A stretch of 64,000 bases of DNA from Clostridiales bacterium (GCA_004555915.1 SFJM01000005.1:29073-93072), one strand, 5' to 3'. Counted from the first letter of the stretch, positions 51,678-60,229 are shown. The notes: generated from the sequence alone by a model not told the origin. Numbers and translations are program-made.

Positions 51678-52495
51678 TTGGTTCCCTCCTTTCCGGGCAT
51701 CACGCCGCCAAAAGTATATTTCAGTCGTTCCGGCCATGCCTTGCTTCCGTCCACATATGCCGGCAACTCCCGAATCAGCTGGGCAGCCAATGTTCTTGCC
51801 TTCTGATACCGGTCAAACAATTCCTGATTGCTGTCCGTACAGCCGGGATTCGGCTCATAATTGACAACCATACCGCGGATGCTGTCATACTGTCCCGCCA
51901 GCTTCAATGCGGAAAACAATACTCCGCGCTTCAGGCGGGACGGTGCGCACAGCAGGTCACAATAAAAAATCATCTGCCGGACAGCCTGCTCTGCCTGTCC
52001 GGCTGTGACTGACGGATAAAATGCCTGAATCACTTCTCCATTTGCTCTGGACGCATGCAGATGGTGGGTCAGACGCTGGCTGACCGGATTGAGTCCGTCC
52101 TTCAGCAGCAGCATGCGGTCAAATTCCACTTCAATTTCCGAATGGGATATCCCACTCTGGCGGATTTTTTCATCCACATAATCATGACAGCAGACATCCA
52201 GTGCAAAATGGCACAGATAGCCGCAGACATAGGACCAGTACGCCGGGGCATCCGGATGCTCCCGCAACACCTGTGCCGCAAATGTGAAAAAATCCATTCC
52301 GGGTCGGTCATGCATGGCATAGCCCAGCTGATTGACCGGATTCTTTCCCAGCGGCTGATAATAAAACAAAATATCCGGTCCGTGCAGGCCAATCTGGTAC
52401 AGCTCGGGATACGCTTCCATCCACTTCTTTTCTTCATCTCCCAGCATGCCCCTGACCTGCAGGCCCATGCGGTAATGCGCATATGTTGACGGCAT
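51674..52495 (-). CDS. Zinc-dependent phospholipase C family protein
   Basis: A 273-residue protein without a clear signal peptide. MPSTYAHYRMG, IGLHGPDILFYY, GYLCHFALDVCCHDYVDE and HLHASRANGE provide the His and Asp ligands of the zinc-dependent phospholipase C/S1-P1 nuclease fold. Cytoplasmic proteins of this type in Clostridia have no proven substrate. AAAGGAG precedes the ATG. It is translationally coupled to the MFS transporter. Confidence 0.85.
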   Translation of the reverse strand: MPSTYAHYRMGLQVRGMLGDEEKKWMEAYPELYQIGLHGPDILFYYQPLGKNPVNQLGYAMHDRPGMDFFTFAAQVLREHPDAPAYWSYVCGYLCHFALDVCCHDYVDEKIRQSGISHSEIEVEFDRMLLLKDGLNPVSQRLTHHLHASRANGEVIQAFYPSVTAGQAEQAVRQMIFYCDLLCAPSRLKRGVLFSALKLAGQYDSIRGMVVNYEPNPGCTDSNQELFDRYQKARTLAAQLIRELPAYVDGSKAWPERLKYTFGGVMPGKEGTK

Positions 52496-52708
52496 AATCT
52501 TTCTCCTTTTTCCGTTCTCATTCTATGATACCATAAAAAATACCGTTTTCGGAAAATAATGCAACAAATATTTGAAAAATGTTTATCAACTCAAATCCAA
52601 CCGTACATATGAATATAACATCCGTTCCTCATACTGTCACAAGCATATCAGAAGCAGGAATACGTTGCAAGCATATCCTGTCATAATGGAAGATAAAAAC
52701 AACATGAT

Positions 52709-52754
52709 AAAAGGGTCAAAGCCAGAGCATTTAGTCTGGTTTCAACCCTTTTTT
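52709..52754. terminator. Bidirectional terminator ending the flavin electron-transfer operon
   Basis: AAAAGGGT (52709-52716) pairs with ACCCTTTT (52745-52752), with inner CCAGA/TCTGG pairing, and T/A runs on both sides. It sits between the 4Fe-4S gene stop (52771) and the empty interval 52521-52708, which holds no gene. Confidence 0.8.
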
Positions 52755-52770
52755 GTGATTTTGAATTGTG

Positions 52771-53652
52771 TTAGCCAAGCCGTACCGCACCGAGGAGCAG
52801 GAAAAGTACCAGCAGTACAGCTGCCTTGCAGACAACCGGCAGCGGGGCATTTCCGTCCCTGATCCCCAGGCCATAGGAAATACTCCGTTTCGGACAGATA
52901 TCACTGCATGCACCACAGGAAATACACTCTCCTGTGCGGCTGTTTCCCTCATCGGTTTCCACACACACCGGGCAGTTTTTCACACAGGCCGAGCAGCGCG
53001 GGAAACAGCTTTCCCGCTTGCGCCTGTAGGTACCCAGCACAGGCAGCAAGGCAAACACGGCACCCATCGGGCAAAGAAACTGACAGAAAAAGCGTTCCTT
53101 TACCGCCATGCCCAGGACAATCAGGAGCAGCAGTATGGTACCGATGGCATATGCCGCTGTAATGCCACGCAAAGCAGTCAGCATGGAAAATACATCCCAC
53201 GGGCTCCACTTGGGAAGCGTATCATACACACCTGCCACACAGAGCAGTACAATGATGACCAAAAGAACATACTTGGCTTTCTGCAGGAGGATAACCGCTT
53301 TTTCCGGAATATTGGGCAGTTTTCTCCGGCATTTCTTTTGAATTCGCTGCGACAGGGCATATATCGCATCACCAAAGCTGCCAAAGGCACATGCATAGCC
53401 GCAGAAAAATCTGCCGAACAGTATGGTATACAGGCAGATGACCAGCAGTGTGGTAAAAAATGCGTCATATGCAATAGGCTCAGCAGCCCCGATTGCGCTG
53501 GCAATCGCCTTGATGCCGGAAAAACAGGAGGTATACACAGCCGGTGCCAGCAGGAAGAAAATCAGCTGGATGCCTGCACGAATCCGGCGGCGCAGCAGCA
53601 TACGGTCTCTGGGATTGACATGCTTTTTTGCTTTCTGTTTTGTCTGTATCAT
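52771..53652 (-). CDS. Polyferredoxin-like 4Fe-4S membrane protein (NapH/NosR-C type)
   Basis: A 293-residue protein with about five transmembrane helices. Two membrane-proximal motifs FFCGYACAFG and FFCQFLCPMG, typical of NapH/CcoG/NosR-type proteins, are followed by cysteine clusters CSACVKNCPVC and CISCGACSDICP that should bind two [4Fe-4S] clusters. Such proteins move electrons from quinol or ferredoxin across or along the membrane. It overlaps the FMN-binding gene by four bases and is last in the operon, so it is probably the electron entry point. Confidence 0.88.
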   Translation of the reverse strand: MIQTKQKAKKHVNPRDRMLLRRRIRAGIQLIFFLLAPAVYTSCFSGIKAIASAIGAAEPIAYDAFFTTLLVICLYTILFGRFFCGYACAFGSFGDAIYALSQRIQKKCRRKLPNIPEKAVILLQKAKYVLLVIIVLLCVAGVYDTLPKWSPWDVFSMLTALRGITAAYAIGTILLLLIVLGMAVKERFFCQFLCPMGAVFALLPVLGTYRRKRESCFPRCSACVKNCPVCVETDEGNSRTGECISCGACSDICPKRSISYGLGIRDGNAPLPVVCKAAVLLVLFLLLGAVRLG

Positions 53653-54053
53653 TCTGCCGCTCCCTCCAACGCTGTCTGAACAGCCATTTGAATGCCGGAT
53701 GAGCTGAAGGTTGCTCCGCTGATGGTGTCAACCTCTGTACTCTGTGCCGCAATCATGTCGTCGATGATCTGCCGTGCCTTGTCCAGATAGGCCGTATCCT
53801 CATCGTCTGCTTCGAGAATATCAATGGCTGCCAGCCTGTGGTCCGTTACCGTCACTTCAACGGTTATCGTCCCGCCGAAGCCATCTCCGCTTCCGGTATA
53901 GGTACCGTCCGCATAGCTGACAACGCCTGACGCCACACTTTCCTGCTGTACCTTCTGTTCCTGCCAGGCAAAGGCGTGCACCTGATAGACGCCCAATGCC
54001 CCTGCTGCTATGCACAGGCTTACCATGCCTGCCCAGAAATCCTGATGTTTCAA
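53649..54053 (-). CDS. Small membrane-anchored FMN-binding domain protein
   Basis: A 134-residue protein. One N-terminal helix (8-28) anchors an FMN-binding domain at about 45-130, with DGTYTGSGDGFGG and the flavinylation motif ISGATFSS (SGAT at 112-115). By analogy with NqrC and RnfG, ApbE is expected to attach FMN to this motif through a phosphodiester bond. The domain should lie outside the membrane. It overlaps the 4Fe-4S gene, so it could receive electrons directly from it. Confidence 0.9.
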   Translation of the reverse strand: MKHQDFWAGMVSLCIAAGALGVYQVHAFAWQEQKVQQESVASGVVSYADGTYTGSGDGFGGTITVEVTVTDHRLAAIDILEADDEDTAYLDKARQIIDDMIAAQSTEVDTISGATFSSSGIQMAVQTALEGAAE

Positions 54054-54069
54054 TGCGTTTCTCCTCCTG

Positions 54070-55659
54070 TTATTTTACCGTTGTACCCAGATTGAGCTGT
54101 TGCTCCACAGACTGTGCTGCCTGTATGATGGCACGGGATGAACAGGTGGCACCGGTTACCACATCAATACCGGATACGCTGTTATCCCGCTGAATCTGCG
54201 ACAGGATACCGGCTTTGCTGGAGGTTCCGTTGACAGCCCGCTTGATCCAATTCCAGTTGGAGGAGGATGTGGGATCCGTTACCTCCAGACCGGCCAGCGT
54301 TCGGGTAACTGTGGTGGTGGTTTTTCCGTTTTCATCTGTTTCCGTTTTGGTTTCCTGCTTGACTGTGAAACGAATGGTCATGGAATAATCCTCAAAATTC
54401 TCTTCTCCGTCATCCTTGCACATCGCGGAGGCGGTATAGGTAAAGGTTTCCGTTTCTTCAGACGGTTCCGGCTCTGGTGTCGGCTCCGGTTCCGGCTCCT
54501 CCGGAGCATTGGCGTTGGCAGCCTTATCCAGTGCCTGCTCCACTGCATCCAGAATCCCCTTGGAGGAATAGGTCGCACCGGACACCACATCGACATTTTT
54601 CGTCGTCTGCTTGTTCAGAATGGAGGTGATAACAGCTCTTGCCCGGGTGAAAAAGGACGGTGTTTCCCCTTCTGCTGACATAACATCAATTGCGTCAATG
54701 CGCTGGTTCAAAATGGTCACCTGCACCGTGATATCACCGCCATATCCCTCTCCCGTGCCGGTATACCTGCCATCGGTATAGCTTCGATCCGGTTTGACCG
54801 TTGTGTCCGGCTCCGTATCCTCCTTTTCCGGTTCCGTATCCGTGGTCCCGGAAGCAGCCTGTTTGAGCGCCTTCTTAATCGCATTCAAAATACCGTTGGA
54901 GGAATAGGTTGCACCGGATACCACGTCCACATTGGGACTCTGTTTGGAAATCACCTTGCTGATGACAGCCTTTGCCTTTGCAAGATAGGATGGTGTTTCC
55001 CCTGCCGCAGAGACAATGTCCACTGCAGAAATTTTTCCGCCCGCAATGGTCACACGCACCGTAATATTGCCGCCAAATCCGGCAGCTGTACCTGTATAGG
55101 TTCCATCCTGATAGGTTCCGTCGGTAAACGGTTCCACCGTTGTGGTGCCTCCCGGCTGTGCTGTATTGCCAAGCCCCGGACTGTCGGTGGTTTCTGTCAC
55201 GGTTCCGCCGGATGCTTTGATGAGCGCGTTCTTAACCGCATTAATGATTCCATTGGAGGAATAGGTTGCACCGGATACCACATCGACTTCTGTGCTCTGT
55301 GTCTCCAGAATGCGGTCAATTACGGTCTTGGCCCGTTTCAAATAGGATGGTGTTTCCTTCTCCGCGGATACGATTGCAATGTCAGTTATCTTGCCACCTT
55401 TAATTGTGACTTTTACGGTGATATCCCCGCCAAATCCCGCAGCAGTTCCGGTATATTCGCCATCTGTAAATGTGTTTACCTTTATACTATTTTCCTTTGT
55501 CTCAAGCTCTGCTGCTTCCGCTGTGGTTGTCAGCTCCGGTAATGCATCCATCAATGCACCGCCGGATGCAATGCCCCATGCGGACAGTATCAGGACAGCA
55601 ATCCCGGGAATCAGGCGGCGTGCAAATGCATCGGCCGATTTGTGATAAAAGATACGCAT
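54070..55659 (-). CDS. Membrane-anchored protein with four tandem FMN-binding domains
   Basis: A 529-residue extracytoplasmic protein: N-terminal helix (about 15-35), then FMN-binding domains at about 66-147, 184-267, 295-378 and 405-523. Flavinylation motifs are SGAT at 129, 248 and 360 and TGAT at 502. The first three share GTAAGFGG/GEGYGG and VDVVSGATYSS and are similar enough to be recent duplicates. A Glu/Pro linker (385-403) separates the fourth, which lacks the Gly-rich loop and is more diverged. Related Listeria PplA has two FMN sites; four would make a flavin wire. No lipobox is seen. Confidence 0.92.
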   Translation of the reverse strand: MRIFYHKSADAFARRLIPGIAVLILSAWGIASGGALMDALPELTTTAEAAELETKENSIKVNTFTDGEYTGTAAGFGGDITVKVTIKGGKITDIAIVSAEKETPSYLKRAKTVIDRILETQSTEVDVVSGATYSSNGIINAVKNALIKASGGTVTETTDSPGLGNTAQPGGTTTVEPFTDGTYQDGTYTGTAAGFGGNITVRVTIAGGKISAVDIVSAAGETPSYLAKAKAVISKVISKQSPNVDVVSGATYSSNGILNAIKKALKQAASGTTDTEPEKEDTEPDTTVKPDRSYTDGRYTGTGEGYGGDITVQVTILNQRIDAIDVMSAEGETPSFFTRARAVITSILNKQTTKNVDVVSGATYSSKGILDAVEQALDKAANANAPEEPEPEPTPEPEPSEETETFTYTASAMCKDDGEENFEDYSMTIRFTVKQETKTETDENGKTTTTVTRTLAGLEVTDPTSSSNWNWIKRAVNGTSSKAGILSQIQRDNSVSGIDVVTGATCSSRAIIQAAQSVEQQLNLGTTVK

Positions 55660-55683
55660 GCTGTTCCTCCCTGTTTGATTTTT

Positions 55684-56760
55684 CTATCTGTCTTTTTCAA
55701 TTACCGTTACATCCTGTTCACAGGAAAAGGAATCTGCAATCCCTTCTGTTGCGTAGACAGTTCCATCCTCTGATACCATCACGGCATCGAAGGTATCGGC
55801 ATGCTGTCTCCAGTAGTCCGAAGCCTTTTCCACTCCCATGACAAACAATGCAGTTGACAGTCCATCTGCCAGCGTGCCATCATCACTCACAATCGTAACC
55901 GATGAAATGCCGCTGTCTGAGGGTTTTCCGGTTGCCGGGTCGATGATATGATGGTATGTTTTGCCATCCTGCTCAAAATACCGTTCGTACCCGCCTGACG
56001 TAATTACCGCACAATCCCCGGTTTCCAGAACGCCCAGTATCCCAGTCGTGTTCTCCGGGTCCTGAATCCCCACACGCCATGCGGTGCCATCCGGCTTTCC
56101 GCCCAGAAGATGTACATTCCCGCCCAATGACACCATGCCGCTGGTGACATCATATTGTTCAAAGATATCCATAATCCGGCTGGAGGTGTAGCCCTTGGCA
56201 ATGCCGCCTAGGTCAATCTTCTGGCCTTCTCCCAGTGTGATGGTTCTGCTTTCTGCATCCCATGTCAGCTGGTCTGCACCGATGTACTGCAAAACCGTTT
56301 TGCGTTCTTCCTCCGATGGAACACGATACGCTTCATCGGTAAAGCCCCATGCCTCCATCAGCGGAAGAATGGTGAGATCAAAGGCCCCATCTGTATCCTG
56401 ATACAATTCCAGTGCCCTGTCGATCAGTACGCCTGTGTCAGCTGACAGCTGCGCTGTCCCACTGGCGTTCAGTACGGAAATCTCACTATCTGCCTCACCG
56501 ATAGACAGCAGGGCATCCAACCGTTCAATTTCGGAAACAGCTGTATCGACAGCCTCCTGTGCCTGCTCGCCATAGGCGGTTACCGTCATATAGGTATCCA
56601 TGGCGAAGATCTCCCGGCTGACCGGTTCCTCTGCCGTTGCTGCACTGCCGGATGGGGTCTGTTCTGCCGGATCTTCTACGGACTGCGGCGAACCACAGCC
56701 TGCCAGCAGCATGCCACATGCCAGTACCGCAGCAATCCATCTGTTACCTTTCCACTTCAT
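55684..56760 (-). CDS. apbE: FAD:protein FMN transferase ApbE (FmnB-like lipoprotein)
   Basis: A 358-residue ApbE protein. The signal peptide ends in LLAGC (Cys22), a lipobox, so it acts outside the membrane, and MDTYMTVTAYG, DLGGIAKGYTSSRI, GGNVHLLGG, HHIIDPATGKP and ADGLSTALFVMG are family motifs. It takes FMN from FAD and attaches it to Ser/Thr of FMN-binding proteins. Its likely substrates are the six motifs encoded by its neighbours. The ATG at 56760 has AAGGAG upstream. It resembles FmnB of the Listeria extracellular electron transfer locus. Confidence 0.93.
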   Translation of the reverse strand: MKWKGNRWIAAVLACGMLLAGCGSPQSVEDPAEQTPSGSAATAEEPVSREIFAMDTYMTVTAYGEQAQEAVDTAVSEIERLDALLSIGEADSEISVLNASGTAQLSADTGVLIDRALELYQDTDGAFDLTILPLMEAWGFTDEAYRVPSEEERKTVLQYIGADQLTWDAESRTITLGEGQKIDLGGIAKGYTSSRIMDIFEQYDVTSGMVSLGGNVHLLGGKPDGTAWRVGIQDPENTTGILGVLETGDCAVITSGGYERYFEQDGKTYHHIIDPATGKPSDSGISSVTIVSDDGTLADGLSTALFVMGVEKASDYWRQHADTFDAVMVSEDGTVYATEGIADSFSCEQDVTVIEKDR

Positions 56761-56791
56761 TTGTACTCCTTCCAATCGTAGAAAATGCTGT

Positions 56792-57286
56792 TCAAATCCG
56801 CTCCGGCAGGCGCTCCAGCATCCAACTGCCAAGCAGGCCGATCACTGCACCTGCCGCAATACCGGAAATCCAGAGCACGAGCAGATACCATGCAAGCGCA
56901 TTTGTCTGCATGATAATCATGGCCACGAGAATCTGTCCCACATTATGCAGGATGCCGCCCAGAACACTGATGGTTATCGACTGAAATTTTCCGGTCTGCT
57001 TTAGCGCGATCATGCCGGCACCGGACAGCAAACCACCTGCCAGGGAATACAGCAGGCTGACAGCTGTACCGAACAGGATGGATGTAAGCACAATGCGGAT
57101 CACATTGATACAGACTGCCGATCTGGCATCCATCCGGTACAGTGCTACCAGAACCACAAGATTGGTCAGGCCAAGCTTCATACCCGGTACGGCAAAAAAC
57201 GCCGGAATCATTGCTTCCACATAGCCCAGTACCAATGCCAGTGCGGACAGCATGCCATATAAGGCAAGATGCTTTGTTTTTGTCAT
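56792..57286 (-). CDS. Gx transporter family membrane protein (EetB-like)
   Basis: A 164-residue membrane protein with five to six hydrophobic segments. KTKHLALYGMLSALALVLGYVEAMIP, VPGMKLGLTNLVVLVALY and GGILHNVGQ match the Gx_transp family, often mislabelled heptaprenyl diphosphate synthase component I. The family includes EetB of the Listeria flavin-based electron transfer system. The ATG at 57286 has AAGGAAG upstream. It sits between the NusG-II and apbE genes, the usual arrangement in these loci. Confidence 0.88.
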   Translation of the reverse strand: MTKTKHLALYGMLSALALVLGYVEAMIPAFFAVPGMKLGLTNLVVLVALYRMDARSAVCINVIRIVLTSILFGTAVSLLYSLAGGLLSGAGMIALKQTGKFQSITISVLGGILHNVGQILVAMIIMQTNALAWYLLVLWISGIAAGAVIGLLGSWMLERLPERI

Positions 57287-57305
57287 ATGTTTCTTCCTTT
57301 TTTCT

Positions 57306-57680
57306 TCACTGCGCAATGACATCCACATCCGTTTGTTCCGATGTGCCTTCAACTGTTATCACAACCCGGTTAGGCAGACAGATAATACTCTGCCCTGCAT
57401 ATCGGATTGCTCCTTCCTGTACGCAAAGCCTGTCCGGACAGCTGGCATCCTCCAGCCATGCTGTACCGTTTGCAATTTGCAATACATTGATTCCTCCATT
57501 GGTACCCTGAATGGTGTAGGAGGCTGTTTCACTTAACGGCAAACGTGCGGTTTCCCTGCCTGCCACGCTGACGATTACCTGCGCACCGTCCCGCCGTGTC
57601 AGCAACAATACCACCGCCAAACACAGGGCAACTGCCAATAATCCCACCAGAAGCACAGCATCCTGACGTTTCAGCTTCAT
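57306..57680 (-). CDS. NusG domain II-containing membrane protein (EetA-like)
   Basis: A 124-residue protein with one N-terminal helix (7-27) and an extracytoplasmic NusG-II-like domain (about 35-124) with YTIQGTNGGINVLQI, CPDRLCVQEG and IICLPNRVVI. Such proteins accompany Gx transporters; EetA of Listeria has the same design. The CPDRLC cysteines are conserved in the family. The ATG at 57680 has AGGAGG upstream. It is the first gene of the six-gene operon that ends at 52771. Confidence 0.88.
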   Translation of the reverse strand: MKLKRQDAVLLVGLLAVALCLAVVLLLTRRDGAQVIVSVAGRETARLPLSETASYTIQGTNGGINVLQIANGTAWLEDASCPDRLCVQEGAIRYAGQSIICLPNRVVITVEGTSEQTDVDVIAQ

Positions 57681-57716
57681 TTCCAGCCTCCTTTTCCTGT
57701 ACAACCTGCAAACCGG

Positions 57717-57733
57717 ACAGAAAAAATTTCTGT
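57717..57733. promoter_or_regulatory. Palindrome before the EetA-like gene
   Basis: ACAGAAA (57717-57723), three bases and TTTCTGT (57727-57733), 37 bases before the start codon. No clear promoter is seen between it and the terminator at 57746-57784, so the operon may be read through from the SLH gene or initiated within the gap. Confidence 0.35.
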
Positions 57734-57745
57734 ATGCCGGAACAC

Positions 57746-57784
57746 CGAAAAAGGAACCCGACCGAACCTTCAGCCGGGTTCCTT
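57746..57784 (-). terminator. Terminator between the SLH-FMN gene and the EetA-like operon
   Basis: AAGGAACCCG (57751-57760) pairs perfectly with CGGGTTCCTT (57775-57784). The minus strand continues TTTTTC. Confidence 0.85.
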
Positions 57785-57823
57785 CTGTATCGGTGCGTTA
57801 CACCGTTCCGTCGCTTTCCGAGA

Positions 57824-59851
57824 TTACTTCACCTGTGCCAGTGCTGCCTTGACAGCCTGTTCCACTGCATTGGATGAGCAGGTTGCACCGCTTGCAATAT
57901 CCATGGTCAGGGATGCGGAATCTGCCACTGTCTGTCCCACATACTTTGCCTCAGCCTTTTTCAGTGCCTTTTTCAGATAACTTGCATTGGAGCCTGCATC
58001 GGTTGTGCTGGTAACAGCAGTAATGGTTCCATTCTCAATTGTGACATCAACCGAAATGTCATACGGATCAAACTCCGCGCCGTATTCCTCATAATCCTCA
58101 TACGCGCTCGGATCAACTGTTGCCGTGCCGGTTACTGTGCCGGAGAACGCAGCAGCCTCTGTGATGGAGAAGTCTGCAGTTACATCCGCATACTTTTTAC
58201 CGGTGTCGGAAACCGTGACGCGGTAGCTCTTTCCAATCAGCGCGTCATCAGAGGTCCATGTAATCACGCCGTTTGCGTCAATGCTCAGATCGGTGGTCTC
58301 CACATACTTGGTCACCGGACGGGAACCGCTTGTATCCGTAACTACTTCCTGAATCTTGTAACCCGGAGCAAAGTCCTCCGGCAGCTCGGAGATATCTACC
58401 GAAACGGTTTCCCGATTGACCGCAGTATCTGCGACAGACGCACCGTCTGCAATCTTAATCGGTACATAAACGTCATCAATGTTGATTTCATAGGTGCCCT
58501 TGCTGGTATAGTAGGTTACAGAAGAAATGGTCTTGCCCATCATGGACGCATACGGCTCATACGACAGCGTGCAGCCGTGTACTTCCGTTGTAAAGCCGGT
58601 ACTCCATGCCAGCTGGGTACCAAGCCAGATATTCTCAATATGACGCAGACCGTAGCTTTCACCTTCTGCCGTATTCACTGCAACACCATAAATCGTATCT
58701 GTGCCATAGGCAAACGGAAGATCGCCGATCAGGTCCAGCTGATAATCACCATAGCTGGAGTTTGCGGTGAAGGTGTAGTCATCGCCTGCTTCCACGGAAA
58801 CCTTCTCTGCGCCCTTGACCTCGCTGAAGGAAAGAGTACCATCTGCGCCAGTGGTTACTTTCTTATAGGAGGACGGTTCCTCACTCAGCTTATAATAGGA
58901 ATAGCTTTCCGCGCCAAACAGTGCATCCACGCCTGCATATGTTGTGGTGGTGGTCTGTCCACGGTTGGTTACCGTAATTTCAATCGAATCCGCATCGGTA
59001 ATCTCATTCAGTTCTGCCAGAGCACGATCCTTGATTTTTACCGGATAGGTAACGCCGGTAATATCCGAGCCATCTTCGTTGACATGATAAGACCCCTTTG
59101 CCAGACTGGTACCGGTCAGCGTTTTTGCCTTGGTTGCGGAGGAAACCGCATCCACTGCCGCACCTTCGCTCAGCTCTGATGCATAGAAATCAGCATAGGG
59201 AATATTCATCATGACATATACATCCTCACCCAGGCACTTGCCCAGCATGGTAACTGCTTCGGCACGGGTGATCGGCTGATAGGACCGCAGGGTCTGATCC
59301 GGATAGCCGGACAGGTATCCGTTTTCCACAGCGGCCGCAACAAACGGGGCTGCCCAATCAGAAACTCTGGATGCATCTTTATAGCCCATTTTTTCCAGTT
59401 TTTCCTGCAGTTCTGCTGCAGATGAATCGGTATCCAGCTTCAGGCCTTCCAGCTTGCACACAATAACACAAAGCTGCTCACGGGTTACATTTCCCTGCGG
59501 TTCCCATGTGTTTTTGCCAGTACCTACCATGATATCCGCACCGACGATTTTAGCAACATAATCATAGTACCAGCTCGCAGAGGAAACGTCCTTGTACTGG
59601 GAGATATCCGCTTTGTCTTGATATCCTTCCATTTTGTCAACAAGGGTTGCCATCTCCGCACGTGTAATGCTGCTGTCAGGCTTATACACATCATTTCCGT
59701 AGCCGCTGAGATATCCCTCGTCAATAAACGTCTGCAAATTCGCTTCTGCCCAGTGTCCGGTGATATCAGATGCTATAGCCGTACTGCCCAGCATCATGCC
59801 GGCCGCAGCTACCATGCTGAGCGCACACGCTGTTCTTTTCTTCATTTTCAT
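57824..59851 (-). CDS. S-layer-anchored protein with three SLH domains, a Tp47-like region and a C-terminal FMN-binding domain
   Basis: A 675-residue exported protein. Signal peptide 1-27 precedes SLH domains at about 29-75, 84-135 and 155-208 (DITGHWAEANLQTFIDEGYL, SASWYYDYVAKIVGADIM). The middle (about 210-480; VDAVSSATKAKT, GVTYPVKI) resembles the Tp47 penicillin-binding lipoprotein domain of Treponema and clostridial surface proteins, followed by beta-sandwich segments. The end (about 575-675) is an FMN-binding domain with MDIASGATCSSNAV (SGAT at 654-657). ApbE is nearby, so it is probably flavinylated. An AAAGGA site precedes the ATG. Confidence 0.88.
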   Translation of the reverse strand: MKMKKRTACALSMVAAAGMMLGSTAIASDITGHWAEANLQTFIDEGYLSGYGNDVYKPDSSITRAEMATLVDKMEGYQDKADISQYKDVSSASWYYDYVAKIVGADIMVGTGKNTWEPQGNVTREQLCVIVCKLEGLKLDTDSSAAELQEKLEKMGYKDASRVSDWAAPFVAAAVENGYLSGYPDQTLRSYQPITRAEAVTMLGKCLGEDVYVMMNIPYADFYASELSEGAAVDAVSSATKAKTLTGTSLAKGSYHVNEDGSDITGVTYPVKIKDRALAELNEITDADSIEITVTNRGQTTTTTYAGVDALFGAESYSYYKLSEEPSSYKKVTTGADGTLSFSEVKGAEKVSVEAGDDYTFTANSSYGDYQLDLIGDLPFAYGTDTIYGVAVNTAEGESYGLRHIENIWLGTQLAWSTGFTTEVHGCTLSYEPYASMMGKTISSVTYYTSKGTYEINIDDVYVPIKIADGASVADTAVNRETVSVDISELPEDFAPGYKIQEVVTDTSGSRPVTKYVETTDLSIDANGVITWTSDDALIGKSYRVTVSDTGKKYADVTADFSITEAAAFSGTVTGTATVDPSAYEDYEEYGAEFDPYDISVDVTIENGTITAVTSTTDAGSNASYLKKALKKAEAKYVGQTVADSASLTMDIASGATCSSNAVEQAVKAALAQVK

Positions 59852-59876
59852 ATTGTGTACAGTCCTTTCATTTTTG

Positions 59877-59890
59877 TTAGCTAAAGCTAA
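59877..59890. promoter_or_regulatory. TTAG-N6-CTAA palindrome 1 in the SLH-FMN leader
   Basis: TTAGCTAAAGCTAA, an inverted repeat of TTAGC with GCTAA, lies 26 bases before the SLH-FMN start codon. The half-sites resemble DtxR/IdeR-type metal-repressor boxes (consensus TTAGGTTAGSCTAACCTAA), but this is a family resemblance only. Confidence 0.55.
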
Positions 59891-60120
59891 TTAATATTTG
59901 AAAAAGAATCACAGAGAGTTTTCCCTGCAATACATTTTCCAACCAAACAAATAAATGCTCAGGCAGTATTGTTACCTTAAAGCAACTCGAAATGTCTAAA
60001 TCATTTTAAATTCATTTTCATCAATCCTGTTTTTTGATGTAAATATACAAAATTATTCCAACAAAACTCACCAATAAAACAGATTCGATAGCTGTGCGGT
60101 TTCAATACGCGGCATGGTGG
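59891..60120. other. Leader of the SLH-FMN gene, no clear gene
   Basis: The interval is AT-rich and transcribed if the promoter at 60145-60173 is used, giving a leader of about 285 bases. Two very short open frames on the minus strand (ATG at about 60115, 15 codons; and a hydrophobic frame ending at 60021) lack ribosome binding sites. No riboswitch fold is recognised. Confidence 0.5.
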
Positions 60121-60134
60121 TTAGTTATCACTAA
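60121..60134. promoter_or_regulatory. TTAG-N6-CTAA palindrome 2 at the SLH-FMN transcription start
   Basis: TTAGTTATCACTAA has the same design as palindrome 1 and lies 4-17 bases downstream of the predicted start of transcription. A bound repressor here would block initiation or escape. Confidence 0.6.
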
Positions 60135-60144
60135 TTCCTTAAAC

Positions 60145-60173
60145 AGAATATCACATTCATCGTTCTGTGTCAA
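60145..60173 (-). promoter_or_regulatory. SLH-FMN gene promoter
   Basis: On the minus strand TTGACA (60168-60173), 17 bases, TATTCT (60145-60150). Transcription would begin near 60138. Confidence 0.7.
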
Positions 60174-60229
60174 TATCGTTCTTAAATTAATTTGTATAAG
60201 CTAACTCTTGTTTTCCCATGTATAGCAAA

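Noticed and set aside
60021..60115. Short hydrophobic minus-strand peptide frames in the SLH-FMN leader
   Set aside because: They lack ribosome sites and normal starts; they could be remnants of a small membrane protein, but nothing supports translation.
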